Part shown: in pieces, positions 7,568 through 16,768 of the stretch
How positions within the stretch are numbered: position 1 is the first letter of the stretch
Layout: every line of letters starts with the position of its first letter
Assembly (NCBI GenBank): GCA_012519115.1
Contig: JAAYQW010000082.1
Coordinates: 1-64,000, forward strand
Direction of reading: 5' to 3'
Source of the DNA: Spirochaetales bacterium
Lineage (GTDB): Bacteria; Spirochaetota; Spirochaetia; Sphaerochaetales; Sphaerochaetaceae
DNA: 64,000 nucleotides
The notes under the pieces: generated by a model
Databases searched by the model: none
Seen by the model: only the letters and a program-made list of their open reading frames with translations
Told to the model about the DNA's origin: nothing
Position numbers and translations under genes: made by a program

Positions 7568-10500
7568 GGATGTGGGAAAGATACCGCTCCACGACGAACT
7601 GTTCATCACTTCCGATCCTTACATCTTCATGCTTGACGCTGAGCAGAGAGATGATCTCCTCTTTCGTATGCGCATTCTCCTCGCTTAAAAAAGAGTTCCT
7701 CACCAGCCATTCGGTGATCGTCTGCAACGTATCGGCGGAGATGTTCTTGATCTCTTTCTTATCGGCGATTGCCTGAAGAAGGCCGGAGCCGGTAACCTTG
7801 TTCCGTTGTACAAAGGCGACGATGCTCTGATAGTAATTGGTCGATTTATTGATGGCCAGGCCGGGGTCGCCAAGATCGGCCGGTGTCAACGTTTTCTCCC
7901 TGCCCGTCCGGGCAAGGCGCTGCGCCTCCTTCAAGAGGAGGAACCGTCTTGAAAGCGGAGGAGTACTGATCCTGGCTGTTCCCGCCTTGTCAAGATTCCG
8001 CATCAGGAGTTCATGCAGCTCGGCGCTGTCAAGACAGAGATACCACGCAGAAAGCTGCTCGACAGGAGTAAAGAGATCGGCTTGAGCGATCTTAAGGGTC
8101 TTGGCGTATTGGTGATACTCCTCTTCAAAGGGAATCTCCTTTCTTGGAACGATCTTAGGTGCGGTGAACGGCCGTCTTTCGACCGCCTCCTTCAAGCGCA
8201 GCTGCTCAAGATCGATCAGACGAGGGGGAGTTTCCGCTTGTCTCTTGAGCTTGACCACCTCATCGGTCTGAGCCGTCGCATAGAAGACCTGGCGCTCTTC
8301 AGCTATTGAACCGATCGCCTCGGCGATCGCCAGCGATCGCTCATCATCGCTGTTCGCCATGATCTCGTCAAAGAAGATCGGAAGGGCAATATTGCTCCCC
8401 TCCTCCAAAGTCTCCAAATATCCCATTCTGAGGGCGAAGAGCACTTGGATGCGCGTCCCGCTGGAGAGCTCCTCAAGAGCGAGCGACCGGTCTTCCGCAT
8501 GGTCGAACGCCCTGAAATCCTCTTTCCCCGCATTCAGCGAATAGCGGTTGTGGGTGATCCGCAGGAGCCATTCCGAAGAGCGCCGGATGACCTCAGGCTG
8601 GTGATCCCGCTCCGTCTCTTCTTTCAGGTCGGCGATGATCGAATGGGCAAGCCGTTTTTTGAGGGCATCCCGTCGATGGGCATCCAGCGCTTCCACCGCA
8701 CTCTCGTACTCATGGAGCGCTTTCTCATGCCCGGAAGCCCGGCTATCCAAGCGATGCCGCTCCTGAATCTCGATGGAACGCTTATAGAGCTCTTCAAGTT
8801 CCACAAGCTCCTGCTGAAGCGTATCAAACTCGCTATCAAACGTCTGCGGTTCCTCGTCTCGTGCTTCTTCGACGATTGTTTCATCGACCTTGGCAAGGGC
8901 TCTTCGTTGCAGCTCAAGCTCGTCTGCAAGGCTTTTATACTCCTCGATCCGGCTGAAGAGTGTTTCGGCGACCTCCCGGCTCTCGATCCCATGGCGCTCA
9001 TACCACGCGCTTCGGTCATCCTTGGCTATGGCAAGTTGCTTGTCTGATTCTTCAAGCGATCGATGATACCGTTCAAGGGCTCCTTTGATCGCTTGGGCCT
9101 GCTTCAGGCGATCCAGGAATCGGTTCGCTTCACGTACCGGGTCATGCCCGAACGTGCATCCGCAAAGCGCTTCGACGGCTTCGATCCGTCGATCGAACGA
9201 AGCCTGAAGATCGGCGACCTTGGCCTCTAGGGAGCGGACGGTGCCAAGCAGGCCCGACCAGATCCGAAGATGCTCCCCGACATTGAAGAAGCGCGCCCCT
9301 TCCAGCGTGGGATCGTGCGGTATTCCCAGCGCATCGTAGGTCTCCCGGTAGGCGGCGATATGTTCATTATACCGTTTCGCTGTTTCCTCAAACTCGGCCT
9401 GAGCCGTATCATGAATCTTCATCCTTTCATCGAGCTCGGCAAGTTTTGCGTAGTAGCGATGAAGGATCTGGTCGGCGGTGGCGGAAGGCTGCATATCATC
9501 AAATGAGTCTAAAAATTCACTGGTGCCAGGGCGGCGGTTTCTCTTGGCGTTCCACTCCGTCACCCCAAGAACAATAAGCGATGCAAATGATATGGCGGAA
9601 AGGATAACCGCTCCCCGAATGAAGCCGCTCACTCCACGATAGATTCCGATCCCACCCATCACCAGAACAATGAGAACAAGCAGAATCCGGTACGGCGTTT
9701 CTTTTCCTTTGGTGGCTTGCCTTTTTCCCGTCGCCAGACCGAAGAGCTTGTTCTTCCGCTCGATCAATCTTTTCCGTTCCGCCTTTTCGTCATCGGCCAG
9801 CTTCGGATAGCGCTTCAGGAGCCCGGCGTTGGTCCGGACCGCGCTAACAAGCGCCTCATCGGTCCGGGCGAGCCGCCCCAGGGAGGAGAGCATCTCCTTC
9901 AGCGCCTCCTCCTCAGGCGGTTCCGAGGCGAGCCAGGCGTGCTGCTCGTTCCAGCTCTCCAGCTCGCCCCTCTTCTTCAGGAGCTCCTCTTGACCGTCCC
10001 GGAGCCGGCCTTGGAGGTTTTTCGCCTCTTCCAGCTCATCCTCCAGCCGATCCGCCAGCTTCTTGTCTTCAAGGAGATCCATCGGCACCGAGAGCTCTTC
10101 AAGTGCTTGGGCATGCTCGGCGATCTCCTTGCGTTTGGCATCAACGGAATTCTGAGCATTGGCTACCGCTTTTTCGAGGTTGGAAAGTGCATCGAGGCTC
10201 GTATTTCTCAACGATGCGAGCCGCTCGTCATACTCATGGATCTCCGCTTCCTGCTGTTCATAGGCCTGTTTCTGCTTTAGGTAGGAACGGATCTCCTCCA
10301 GTCTCTTCTTCCGTGCCTGAAGGTTCGGCCGGTCCTCCAGGCGGATTTTCATCCCCTGAAGCTCGTCTCCGAGCTCCTTCGTTTCGCGGATTCGCTTCTT
10401 GGACTCATCCAGCTTTTCTTTGGCGGCGAGAACTGCCTTGGCTTCGTTGAGCCTTCTGTCCTGAAACTGGAGGATCGTATTGAGTTCTCTTTCCGCCTGG

Positions 10501-10928
10501 TCGAAATCGATTCCCCCCTGCATCTGCCGCTTCGCCTCTTCAAAAAAGGCGGTGTGATCTTGCAGCGCCGGAGCGACAAGCTCATGGAGGGCGAACCAGT
10601 AGGACTCGCGAAACTTCTCGTTGACCCCCGGAAGATCGAAGGCCACACCGTCCCTTTGCCGTAGCTGCTTCAGAACTTTTCCGCTTCGCTCCAGCTCCCA
10701 GACATCCTCTCCGATCCTCAATCGACCATATGCTTCACTCCGGGTATCGGTTTCATGTTGGTAGATGAGCGCTCGAAGGTTTCTCAAAAGCGTGGATTTG
10801 CCGACTCCATTGGGACCGTGGATGATATTCAATGAATCGCTGAATTCCTCGATGACTGGGAACTGGTTTGCGCCGAAACCCGGAGCCCGGGCGATCGTGA
10901 TTGATGAGAGAGCATATCTGATCTTCAT
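7557..10928 (-). CDS. SbcC/Rad50-like (YhaN-type) ATPase with internal membrane hairpin
   Basis: 1123 residues. Walker A GPNGVGKST is near residue 42. Long coiled coils (~170-380 and ~490-790) flank two hydrophobic helices (around ILLVLIVLVMGGIGI and GAVILSAISFASLIVLG), a feature of Bacillus YhaN rather than of classical SbcC. The ABC-type signature/Walker B region (LEELSSGTRIQVLFALRMGY, then PIFFDEIMANSD) follows. About 230 further residues after the ATPase core are not expected in the family and match nothing I know. The start overlaps the SbcD-like stop (ATGA). It probably works with the nuclease subunit on DNA ends near the membrane. Confidence 0.85.
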   Translation of the reverse strand: MKIRYALSSITIARAPGFGANQFPVIEEFSDSLNIIHGPNGVGKSTLLRNLRALIYQHETDTRSEAYGRLRIGEDVWELERSGKVLKQLRQRDGVAFDLPGVNEKFRESYWFALHELVAPALQDHTAFFEEAKRQMQGGIDFDQAERELNTILQFQDRRLNEAKAVLAAKEKLDESKKRIRETKELGDELQGMKIRLEDRPNLQARKKRLEEIRSYLKQKQAYEQQEAEIHEYDERLASLRNTSLDALSNLEKAVANAQNSVDAKRKEIAEHAQALEELSVPMDLLEDKKLADRLEDELEEAKNLQGRLRDGQEELLKKRGELESWNEQHAWLASEPPEEEALKEMLSSLGRLARTDEALVSAVRTNAGLLKRYPKLADDEKAERKRLIERKNKLFGLATGKRQATKGKETPYRILLVLIVLVMGGIGIYRGVSGFIRGAVILSAISFASLIVLGVTEWNAKRNRRPGTSEFLDSFDDMQPSATADQILHRYYAKLAELDERMKIHDTAQAEFEETAKRYNEHIAAYRETYDALGIPHDPTLEGARFFNVGEHLRIWSGLLGTVRSLEAKVADLQASFDRRIEAVEALCGCTFGHDPVREANRFLDRLKQAQAIKGALERYHRSLEESDKQLAIAKDDRSAWYERHGIESREVAETLFSRIEEYKSLADELELQRRALAKVDETIVEEARDEEPQTFDSEFDTLQQELVELEELYKRSIEIQERHRLDSRASGHEKALHEYESAVEALDAHRRDALKKRLAHSIIADLKEETERDHQPEVIRRSSEWLLRITHNRYSLNAGKEDFRAFDHAEDRSLALEELSSGTRIQVLFALRMGYLETLEEGSNIALPIFFDEIMANSDDERSLAIAEAIGSIAEERQVFYATAQTDEVVKLKRQAETPPRLIDLEQLRLKEAVERRPFTAPKIVPRKEIPFEEEYHQYAKTLKIAQADLFTPVEQLSAWYLCLDSAELHELLMRNLDKAGTARISTPPLSRRFLLLKEAQRLARTGREKTLTPADLGDPGLAINKSTNYYQSIVAFVQRNKVTGSGLLQAIADKKEIKNISADTLQTITEWLVRNSFLSEENAHTKEEIISLLSVKHEDVRIGSDEQFVVERYLSHILDA

Positions 10929-12136
10929 CGCTCAGCCTCCACTTGGTTCATCAGCGACTGAAGAACAAGGAGGGCCTGCTCCTTTGCGATCTTCAGGGCT
11001 TCCTCTTCGCTGCTGTAGGAAGCTACCAGAGGTTGATATGCTCCTGCGCGATAGGTGGCTTCTTCCAGTTCACCATAGGTTTCCGCAAGCCGGCGCAATG
11101 AATCGGGATCAAGGATCCGTCGAGCCAGCAGGGCCGCCGGACCGCTGCCTTGAGCGATCTCTTCCAGATTCAAAGGCGGCATCGTTTCATTGTCGTAGAC
11201 TCGATCAAGGTAGATCGTTCCGTTTTGTATGGCAAACAGCTCGATATATCGCTCTTCCCCTTCCAAAAGATTGCCATCAAGAAAACTTCGGTTGACGACA
11301 CCTGTAAGGTTGAGTCGGATGAACAGGGTGCGATCGGCTTCCCGGGTCAGCTTCTGAAGCTCCCGGGTGATTTGCCGGCGAACCTCCTCCCGGCTTTCTT
11401 CGTTCTTCAAATCGACGGTGAAGGGTTCGAAGCGATACGGAGCAAGCTCGATCTGTTCGATCCGATCCCACCGGGTCAAGCGATCACTGGTGATCAGGTA
11501 GCCGCCATGAACACCCGTTTCATTCCGATCCAATCCGAAGGGCGAGCCGCAGTAGTACGCCTCGGCTGAATCGACCTTTCCCGGCTTGTGGATGTGTCCC
11601 AACATCCACAGATCGACTCCGCTCGTTTGGAAATCATCGACCTTCGTCGGAGCGTAGCTGCTTTTACCCCCGCCAAGGTCGGTGTGCAGAAGGCCGAGGG
11701 TGAGCTTTGAGGAATCTGTTTTAACAAACTGCTCAAAAGGATTTTGGGTGACGGTTTCTTGAGGGAAGGACCAGCCCACCAGCTCGATCCCGTCAAACTC
11801 GACCCGCTGCCAATTCCCGCCTTGGCCAATAATCGTCAGAGATGGGAAATCGACGCTTAACCGGGCGAACACTGAAGAGTCATGGTTCCCCGCGACTCCG
11901 AACACCCTGATGCCCGCCTCTTCAAGACGGTTCAATCCGTCCAGAATGTGGCCGTACACGGAAAACCAGAGATCGTTGTCATCCACGACGTCTCCGACGA
12001 GGACCAAGGCGTCAACTTCATGTTCGATTGCGCTATCAACGATCTTTTTCCATGCAGAGGTTCCACTGAGGTTCAGCAATCCTCCCACGCGCGGAATCCG
12101 TCCCATATGAATATCAGCAGTTACCAATAGTTTCAT
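10925..12136 (-). CDS. SbcD/Mre11-like (YhaO-type) DNA repair metallophosphoesterase
   Basis: 403 residues from ATG 12136 (GGAG 5 nt upstream; GTG 12142 is an alternative). Calcineurin-like metal-binding motifs are visible: TADIHMGR, LVGDVVDD, GNHDS, LLHTDLGGG and LGHIHKPG. Partners of this type are Mn-dependent exo/endonucleases paired with a Rad50-like ATPase, and the next gene, overlapping by 4 bp, is exactly that ATPase. A TATACT -10 (12153-12158) lies about 17 nt upstream of the start codon. The C-terminal third is more diverged, as in YhaO. Confidence 0.88.
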   Translation of the reverse strand: MKLLVTADIHMGRIPRVGGLLNLSGTSAWKKIVDSAIEHEVDALVLVGDVVDDNDLWFSVYGHILDGLNRLEEAGIRVFGVAGNHDSSVFARLSVDFPSLTIIGQGGNWQRVEFDGIELVGWSFPQETVTQNPFEQFVKTDSSKLTLGLLHTDLGGGKSSYAPTKVDDFQTSGVDLWMLGHIHKPGKVDSAEAYYCGSPFGLDRNETGVHGGYLITSDRLTRWDRIEQIELAPYRFEPFTVDLKNEESREEVRRQITRELQKLTREADRTLFIRLNLTGVVNRSFLDGNLLEGEERYIELFAIQNGTIYLDRVYDNETMPPLNLEEIAQGSGPAALLARRILDPDSLRRLAETYGELEEATYRAGAYQPLVASYSSEEEALKIAKEQALLVLQSLMNQVEAER

Positions 12137-12209
12137 CTTCACTCCGGTTTTGAGTATACCATAGACCTACCTTACCGCTTTAGGTATTGTAGAACAAGGA
12201 GAAACGTCT

Positions 12210-12626
12210 ATGAAACACTATCGAAAAGAGCTGAGCTTCAACCTCTCCCATCGAAGAGGTCTGGTGAACATCACTTCTGAAGTTCAAAAAGCGATCGATG
12301 AAAGCGGCATCCGGGAAGGTCTTGTGCTGATCAACGCGATGCACATCACTGCAAGCGTCTTCATCAACGATGATGAATCCGGCCTCCATCACGATTTTGA
12401 GGTGTGGCTGGAGGGACTCGCTCCGGAAAAACCCTACGACCGCTATCGCCACAACGGGTATGAGGATAACGCCGACGCCCATTTGAAGCGAACGATCATG
12501 GGCCGCGAGGCGGTCTGTGCGATCACTGATGGAAAGCTCGATTTTGGAACGTGGGAGCAGATTTTCTATTACGAGTTCGATGGCAAACGAACCAAACGGG
12601 TGCTGATTAAAATGATCGGCGAATAA
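12210..12626 (+). CDS. YjbQ family protein (UPF0047, secondary thiamine-phosphate synthase-like)
   Basis: 138 residues, full length for the family. Conserved elements are the [14 protein letters not shown] segment (His45), HHDFEVWL, the DNADAHLKR segment and the C-terminal [18 protein letters not shown]. Members form trimers with a His-rich metal/phosphate site; weak thiamine-phosphate synthase activity is reported for YjbQ, but the physiological role is unsettled. ATG 12210 has an AAGGAG site about 8 nt upstream. The gene stands alone between the divergent sbcD operon and the Sua5-like gene. Confidence 0.85.
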   Translation: MKHYRKELSFNLSHRRGLVNITSEVQKAIDESGIREGLVLINAMHITASVFINDDESGLHHDFEVWLEGLAPEKPYDRYRHNGYEDNADAHLKRTIMGREAVCAITDGKLDFGTWEQIFYYEFDGKRTKRVLIKMIGE

Positions 12627-12628
12627 GC

Positions 12629-12658
12629 TTGAGCGAAAGCCATCTTTTTGAGTAGAGT
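12629..12658 (+). promoter_or_regulatory. Promoter of the Sua5-like gene (leaderless type)
   Basis: TTGAGC (12629-12634), 18 bp, TAGAGT (12653-12658), 6 nt, ATG 12665. There is no ribosome site. Confidence 0.5.
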
Positions 12659-12664
12659 ACTGTG

Positions 12665-13891
12665 ATGATTCCCAGCGTCGTTATCACTTCCGACATCCTC
12701 TATCAACGATATGCCGAACTTCTTCATGCGATCGGCGATCTTCGCGTGTACATGCAGGGCCAGAGGGTTCCGCTCCATGGAGTCGATTACCATCTCGAAG
12801 AGGGGTTTCGCCTTTCGGCGAATATCGCCTATCCCGAGATCGATTCTTCTGGTTCCTCATTCTTCTTTCATACAATTGAGGAGGTTCTCGCTTTCATCAG
12901 GGCCTTTCCCCGTCCATCCGTTCACATTCCAAAGAGAATTGAAGAAGGGGCGGCACTCCTGTCTCAGGGGAAACTGGTGGCGTTTCCAACCGAGACAGTC
13001 TACGGTCTGGGCGGGGATGCGACCAATGTGGAAGCGGTGAAACGAATCTTCGAAGCAAAAGAACGTCCCACGTTCGATCCCCTGATCGTCCACATCGCCA
13101 ATCTTGAACAACTGAAAGGAGTTGTGCTTGATTGGGATGAACGCGCCCAGACCCTTGCCGAGCACTTCTGGCCGGGACCGCTTACCCTCGTGGTGAAGAA
13201 AGATCCTGCGATCGACAACCTTGTGACAGCCAACAGCCAAACCGTTGCGGTTCGGATGCCAGCAAATCCGATCGCCCGCAGTCTCATCGCCTTGAGCGGA
13301 AAACCGATCGCCGCACCTTCGGCGAACCTCTTCGGACAAACAAGTCCTACAACTGCGGGCCATGTGCACGAACAGCTCGCCGGACGAATTGATGCGATCG
13401 TAGACGGTGGTTCATGCACAGTCGGAATCGAATCAACGGTGCTCTCCCTTGTAAGCGAGACTCCCACGATTCTCCGTCCAGGTAAAATCGGGATGAAAGA
13501 ACTCCTTCCATTTCTGCCGAACCTTGCTCTCGCACCCCAGATCGGCATGGCTGATGCACCCCTTGAAAGCCCCGGTCTCCTCGATAATCACTATGCTCCG
13601 AAGACACCGTTATTTCTGGTTGACGATCTCTCACAATATGCCCACCGGAAAGATCTTGGAATTCTTTTGTTTGAAAACAGCACCCTTTCCTTTGAAGGTG
13701 AAGTGATCTTCATCAGTAAAACCGCTGATGCCGCGGAAGCTGCGCGAACTCTCTATTGGGCGATGAGAACGTTGGATCAGAAAAATCTTACGGCATTGAT
13801 CGCCAAACGTCTGCCTAATGAAGGAATCGGCTTGGCGATCAATAATCGACTCGAGAAAGCAGCCTCGAAACATGGATCGGTTCCCTCCTAG
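12665..13891 (+). CDS. L-threonylcarbamoyladenylate synthase (Sua5/TsaC type) with extra N-terminal domain
   Basis: 408 residues. The TsaC core starts at about residue 92 (EEGAALLSQGKLVAFPTETV, then YGLGGDA at ~113-119, KERPTFDPL, and PIAAPSANLFGQTSP). The C-terminal Sua5 domain follows (GIGLAINNRLEKAASKH). It makes threonylcarbamoyl-AMP for t6A modification of ANN-decoding tRNAs. The first ~90 residues are not part of any Sua5 I know and match no recognised domain. ATG 12665 is preferred over GTG 12662 because a -10 hexamer ends 6 nt before it. Confidence 0.9.
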   Translation: MIPSVVITSDILYQRYAELLHAIGDLRVYMQGQRVPLHGVDYHLEEGFRLSANIAYPEIDSSGSSFFFHTIEEVLAFIRAFPRPSVHIPKRIEEGAALLSQGKLVAFPTETVYGLGGDATNVEAVKRIFEAKERPTFDPLIVHIANLEQLKGVVLDWDERAQTLAEHFWPGPLTLVVKKDPAIDNLVTANSQTVAVRMPANPIARSLIALSGKPIAAPSANLFGQTSPTTAGHVHEQLAGRIDAIVDGGSCTVGIESTVLSLVSETPTILRPGKIGMKELLPFLPNLALAPQIGMADAPLESPGLLDNHYAPKTPLFLVDDLSQYAHRKDLGILLFENSTLSFEGEVIFISKTADAAEAARTLYWAMRTLDQKNLTALIAKRLPNEGIGLAINNRLEKAASKHGSVPS

Positions 13892-13901
13892 TTCTCGGTG
13901 A

Positions 13902-13930
13902 TTGACATAAAAAGAACGTTTGCCCATAGT
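13902..13930 (+). promoter_or_regulatory. Promoter of MFS gene (leaderless type)
   Basis: Consensus TTGACA (13902-13907), 17 bp, CATAGT (13925-13930), then 7 nt to ATG 13938. There is no Shine-Dalgarno sequence between -10 and ATG. Confidence 0.65.
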
Positions 13931-13937
13931 CCTGTTT

Positions 13938-15167
13938 ATGAACGCATCGAAAGAATCGATCTACAAGAAAGATTCAAATCTCAAAAAGTTTGTCGCAATC
14001 GTTCTGCTCAGTGGTCTCGCTTACGGGTTATATCGCGGAGTCCAAGACAACTACCTTGCTGAAATCGTGCACATTACCGAGTTCGAACGGGGTATCGTTG
14101 AATTCTTTCGCGAGCTTCCCGGTCTTTTGCTGATATTTATCCTCGCAGCGATGCATCGATTCGGTGAAACGAATCTCTTTAAAATAGGAACGGCGATAAT
14201 GCTTGCAGGAATTCTCGGGCTCCTGTTCATGAGCTCTTCGAAAGCTGTGGTCATTCTGTTCATGGTCGTCTTTTCCACCGGCGAGCACGTCGTGATGCCG
14301 ATCAAGTCTTCGATGAGCCTCTACTTCGCTAAGGAACATAAAGGAGGCACCTCCCTTGGAGTCACCTCGGCGATCGGCAAAGGGGGAAATATTGTCGGCT
14401 ATTTTGTGGTGAGCATCATCTTCCTGATCTTTGCCCGTCTCGGCTTCTCCCGCAAAGACACCATCGCTTTCAAAACAGTCTTTGCGATCGCCGCCGTTCT
14501 CTTAGTCGGTTCCACACTGGTGGCTCTTACGATGAAGGAAAGCAGACAGAAAGTAAAACGCAGCCGTATCTATGTTCGACGAAAGTTTTTCACGTTCTAT
14601 ATGCTTGAAGTGTTTTACGGTGCCAGAAAGCAGATTTTTCTCACCTTTGGTCCATATGTCCTTATTCTGGTATATGGAGCGACCACTACGACGATCAGTC
14701 TGCTGCTTGCGATCTGTTCCCTCTTCGGGATGCTCTTCTCCCCGGCCATCGGTCGGCTCATCGATCGCATTGGCTATAAAGTCGTGATGGTTACCGACAC
14801 GCTCATCTTGGTTGCGGTGTGCTTCCTCTATGGGTTCGCCCACCGCCTCTTTCCGATGCATATCGCTTTTTATGTAGTAGCAGTCAACTTCGTGCTCGAT
14901 TCCATCATCAGTCTGGCGAGCATGGCGAGCAACGTCTATGTGATGGATCTTTCAGACGATCGGGAAGAGCTTACTGCCACGCTGACCACCGGAATCTCCG
15001 TCAATCACTTAATCAGCGTAATCATCGCCCTCCTTGGAGGATATATTTGGAAAGTGATCGGAATCGAGGTTCTATTCACGATTTCAGCAGTGCTTGGAAT
15101 CATCAACTCCATCTTTGCCGCAACGATCACCATGCCGGCATCGCGCTTAACGCAAAACCAAGGATGA
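13938..15167 (+). CDS. Major facilitator superfamily transporter
   Basis: 409 residues, about 12 hydrophobic helices. It has a short cytoplasmic N-terminus with lysines (KESIYKKDSNLKK), a paired 6+6 layout with a basic central loop (ESRQKVKRSRIYVRRKF), and the MFS motif IGRLIDRIGYKVVM in the second half. The substrate is not recognisable. ATG 13938 is set by the promoter: the -10 ends 7 nt upstream, so earlier in-frame starts would precede transcription. The 3' end overlaps the convergent ubiA-like pseudogene by 41 bp. Confidence 0.85.
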   Translation: MNASKESIYKKDSNLKKFVAIVLLSGLAYGLYRGVQDNYLAEIVHITEFERGIVEFFRELPGLLLIFILAAMHRFGETNLFKIGTAIMLAGILGLLFMSSSKAVVILFMVVFSTGEHVVMPIKSSMSLYFAKEHKGGTSLGVTSAIGKGGNIVGYFVVSIIFLIFARLGFSRKDTIAFKTVFAIAAVLLVGSTLVALTMKESRQKVKRSRIYVRRKFFTFYMLEVFYGARKQIFLTFGPYVLILVYGATTTTISLLLAICSLFGMLFSPAIGRLIDRIGYKVVMVTDTLILVAVCFLYGFAHRLFPMHIAFYVVAVNFVLDSIISLASMASNVYVMDLSDDREELTATLTTGISVNHLISVIIALLGGYIWKVIGIEVLFTISAVLGIINSIFAATITMPASRLTQNQG

Positions 15168-16002
15168 ATGTGGACACATACACCAAAAACGCTTTGCTGA
15201 CCGGGGCCATGTTCCCTTCTTTGGTCGATTCGTCAAAGCCCGCTTTCTGCATCTTCCGATAGGAGCCGATCCGCGGATCAAAGCAAGAACATTGAATTCC
15301 TCCGCTGCGAGGATAGACACCCGGGATTGTCAACAGAGCGATTTCTCCATATACAATGATTCCTTCTGCAAGAATCATATAGGGTGCCTTTCTGGGGCCG
15401 AGAAGAATCGCCAGCGTCTTTCGTCCATTCGTTTTATCACCGATCAAGTCACAGGCATTGTTCACCGAAAGAATCATCGCGATGTGAATCCATAGTGGAA
15501 TCGTTATCAAAAAGTTCGATAAAGAAAGTTCAATTCCCTGGACAAAGAGCACAATCAAAAACAAAACCGTTCCTAAGAACCCGCCGGCAAACAATTCACC
15601 AAAGGGTACGGGAGATTGGAAACGGATCTGCGGTGTAGATTAAACCGACAACCATGCAGATGCCACCGGCGGGAATGAGGTGCCAGCTCGTCATGGAGGC
15701 AAGACACAGGTCCAACACGGCGGCGATGAGAAAAAGGCTTGCCGAAATGAGTAAAGCGGAGTTCGGCGAAACCCCATCATGGACAAGAACTTTCCCGCTC
15801 TCTTTGGTGTACTCCTTATTATCCGTGCCTCGACGGAAATCAAAGTAGGTGTTAAAGCCGGTCGTCCCCTTATCGACCGCAAACGTTGCAAAGAGCATGA
15901 TGAAAAAGATCGGCCAATTGACACACTGGCCAGGAAAAAGGTGCCCATGCCGATGATCTTCGTTCGCATTTCGACGATTCCGAAAAACTGAGTGCCTGTC
16001 AT
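15127..16002 (-). pseudogene. UbiA-family prenyltransferase (MenA-like), broken by two frameshifts
   Basis: Joined pieces would give a ~290-residue UbiA membrane prenyltransferase. Piece 1 (ATG 16002) reads MTGTQFFGIVEMRTKIIGMG. Piece 2, in another frame, carries GFNTYFDFRRGTD (first Asp motif) and ends ADPFPISRT. Piece 3, in a third frame, starts GELFAGGFLG and carries NNACDLIGDKTNGRKTL (second Asp motif). The first shift lies around 15928-15940 (apparently one base lost in a G or T run), the second around 15602-15608 (two bases lost or one gained). The family transfers a polyprenyl chain to an aromatic acceptor in quinone synthesis. It may be a real decayed gene or carry assembly indels. 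A -10 TATGAT ends 6 nt before ATG. Confidence 0.75.
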
Positions 16003-16066
16003 AGGACAATCATAATAAAAGCAAATGTTCCTGCCCAGCAGGGTCGGGTCAATGTCCTGAACACAT

Positions 16067-16093
16067 AAAAACCCCCTCGCATCTGAGGGGGGT
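16067..16093 (-). terminator. Rho-independent terminator
   Basis: On the minus strand a CCCCCTC-rich stem (arms 16085-16093 and 16071-16078, 6-nt loop) is followed by five U (16067-16071). It terminates the membrane-protein gene ending at 16112. Confidence 0.75.
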
Positions 16094-16111
16094 CTCCTTA
16101 ACCAATCCATG

Positions 16112-16606
16112 TTATTCGGAAAGCGTCCAAATCGCGGAGTGTCCACGCCCATCACCACGACACGGCGGGAATCTCTTTCCTTCGACCATTTCAACGGTTC
16201 GATCGGGGTGTTCGGAACAATAGTACGTTCCATCTTCAACGCAGTAGCGCCCGGTTCGAGTGGCAATGTCATCTTTCTGAGCGGCGGGCTTCTTGGCTGC
16301 AGGTTTTGGTTTTTTAGCCTCTTCAGCTTTCTTGGCCTCTTCGGCTTTTCGCTTGGTTTCTTCCACTTTTTGTTTTTCGGCTAATGCTTTTGCTGCTTGC
16401 TTTGCATCATCTTCTTTGGATGTAGCGTCATCTTTCTTTGACCATTCAACAATTACCAAGACAGCAAATGCGATGATCGTAAGGATAATCAAGATTACTT
16501 TAGCCGCTACATTGGGGACAAGAAGAGCAAAGAGAAGGATAAGGATCGCAGCACCAAGGACATAGAGTCGAGCTCGTTTGTGAAAGCGCTCTAACTGTGT
16601 TCTCAT
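16112..16606 (-). CDS. Small two-helix membrane protein with K/E/A-rich linker and Cys-rich C-terminus
   Basis: 164 residues from ATG 16606 (AGGAG about 10 nt upstream). The N-terminus is basic. Two adjacent hydrophobic helices follow (ARLYVLGAAILILLFALLV and AKVILIILTIIAFAVLVIV), then a highly charged, repetitive Lys/Glu/Ala linker (~80-125) likely to form a coiled or extended rod. The C-terminal ~40-residue module has regularly placed Cys and His (YCVEDGTYYCSEHPD, then RFPPCRGDGRGHSAIW) that could bind a metal. I do not recognise the family. It has its own terminator, so it is probably monocistronic. Confidence 0.7.
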   Translation of the reverse strand: MRTQLERFHKRARLYVLGAAILILLFALLVPNVAAKVILIILTIIAFAVLVIVEWSKKDDATSKEDDAKQAAKALAEKQKVEETKRKAEEAKKAEEAKKPKPAAKKPAAQKDDIATRTGRYCVEDGTYYCSEHPDRTVEMVEGKRFPPCRGDGRGHSAIWTLSE

Positions 16607-16768
16607 CGTATTTATTCTCCTATTTCTTGCTTTGTGCTCTAACAGATATAGCACACCTCTTTAAGATAACCAATTAACACCGGAATCTCAAGGCAACTGC
16701 TTTCCATTGAGCATATATCCCAAAAATGGAGCTTTATGGAACAAGAAATGCCTAAATTCTCTCGGTTG

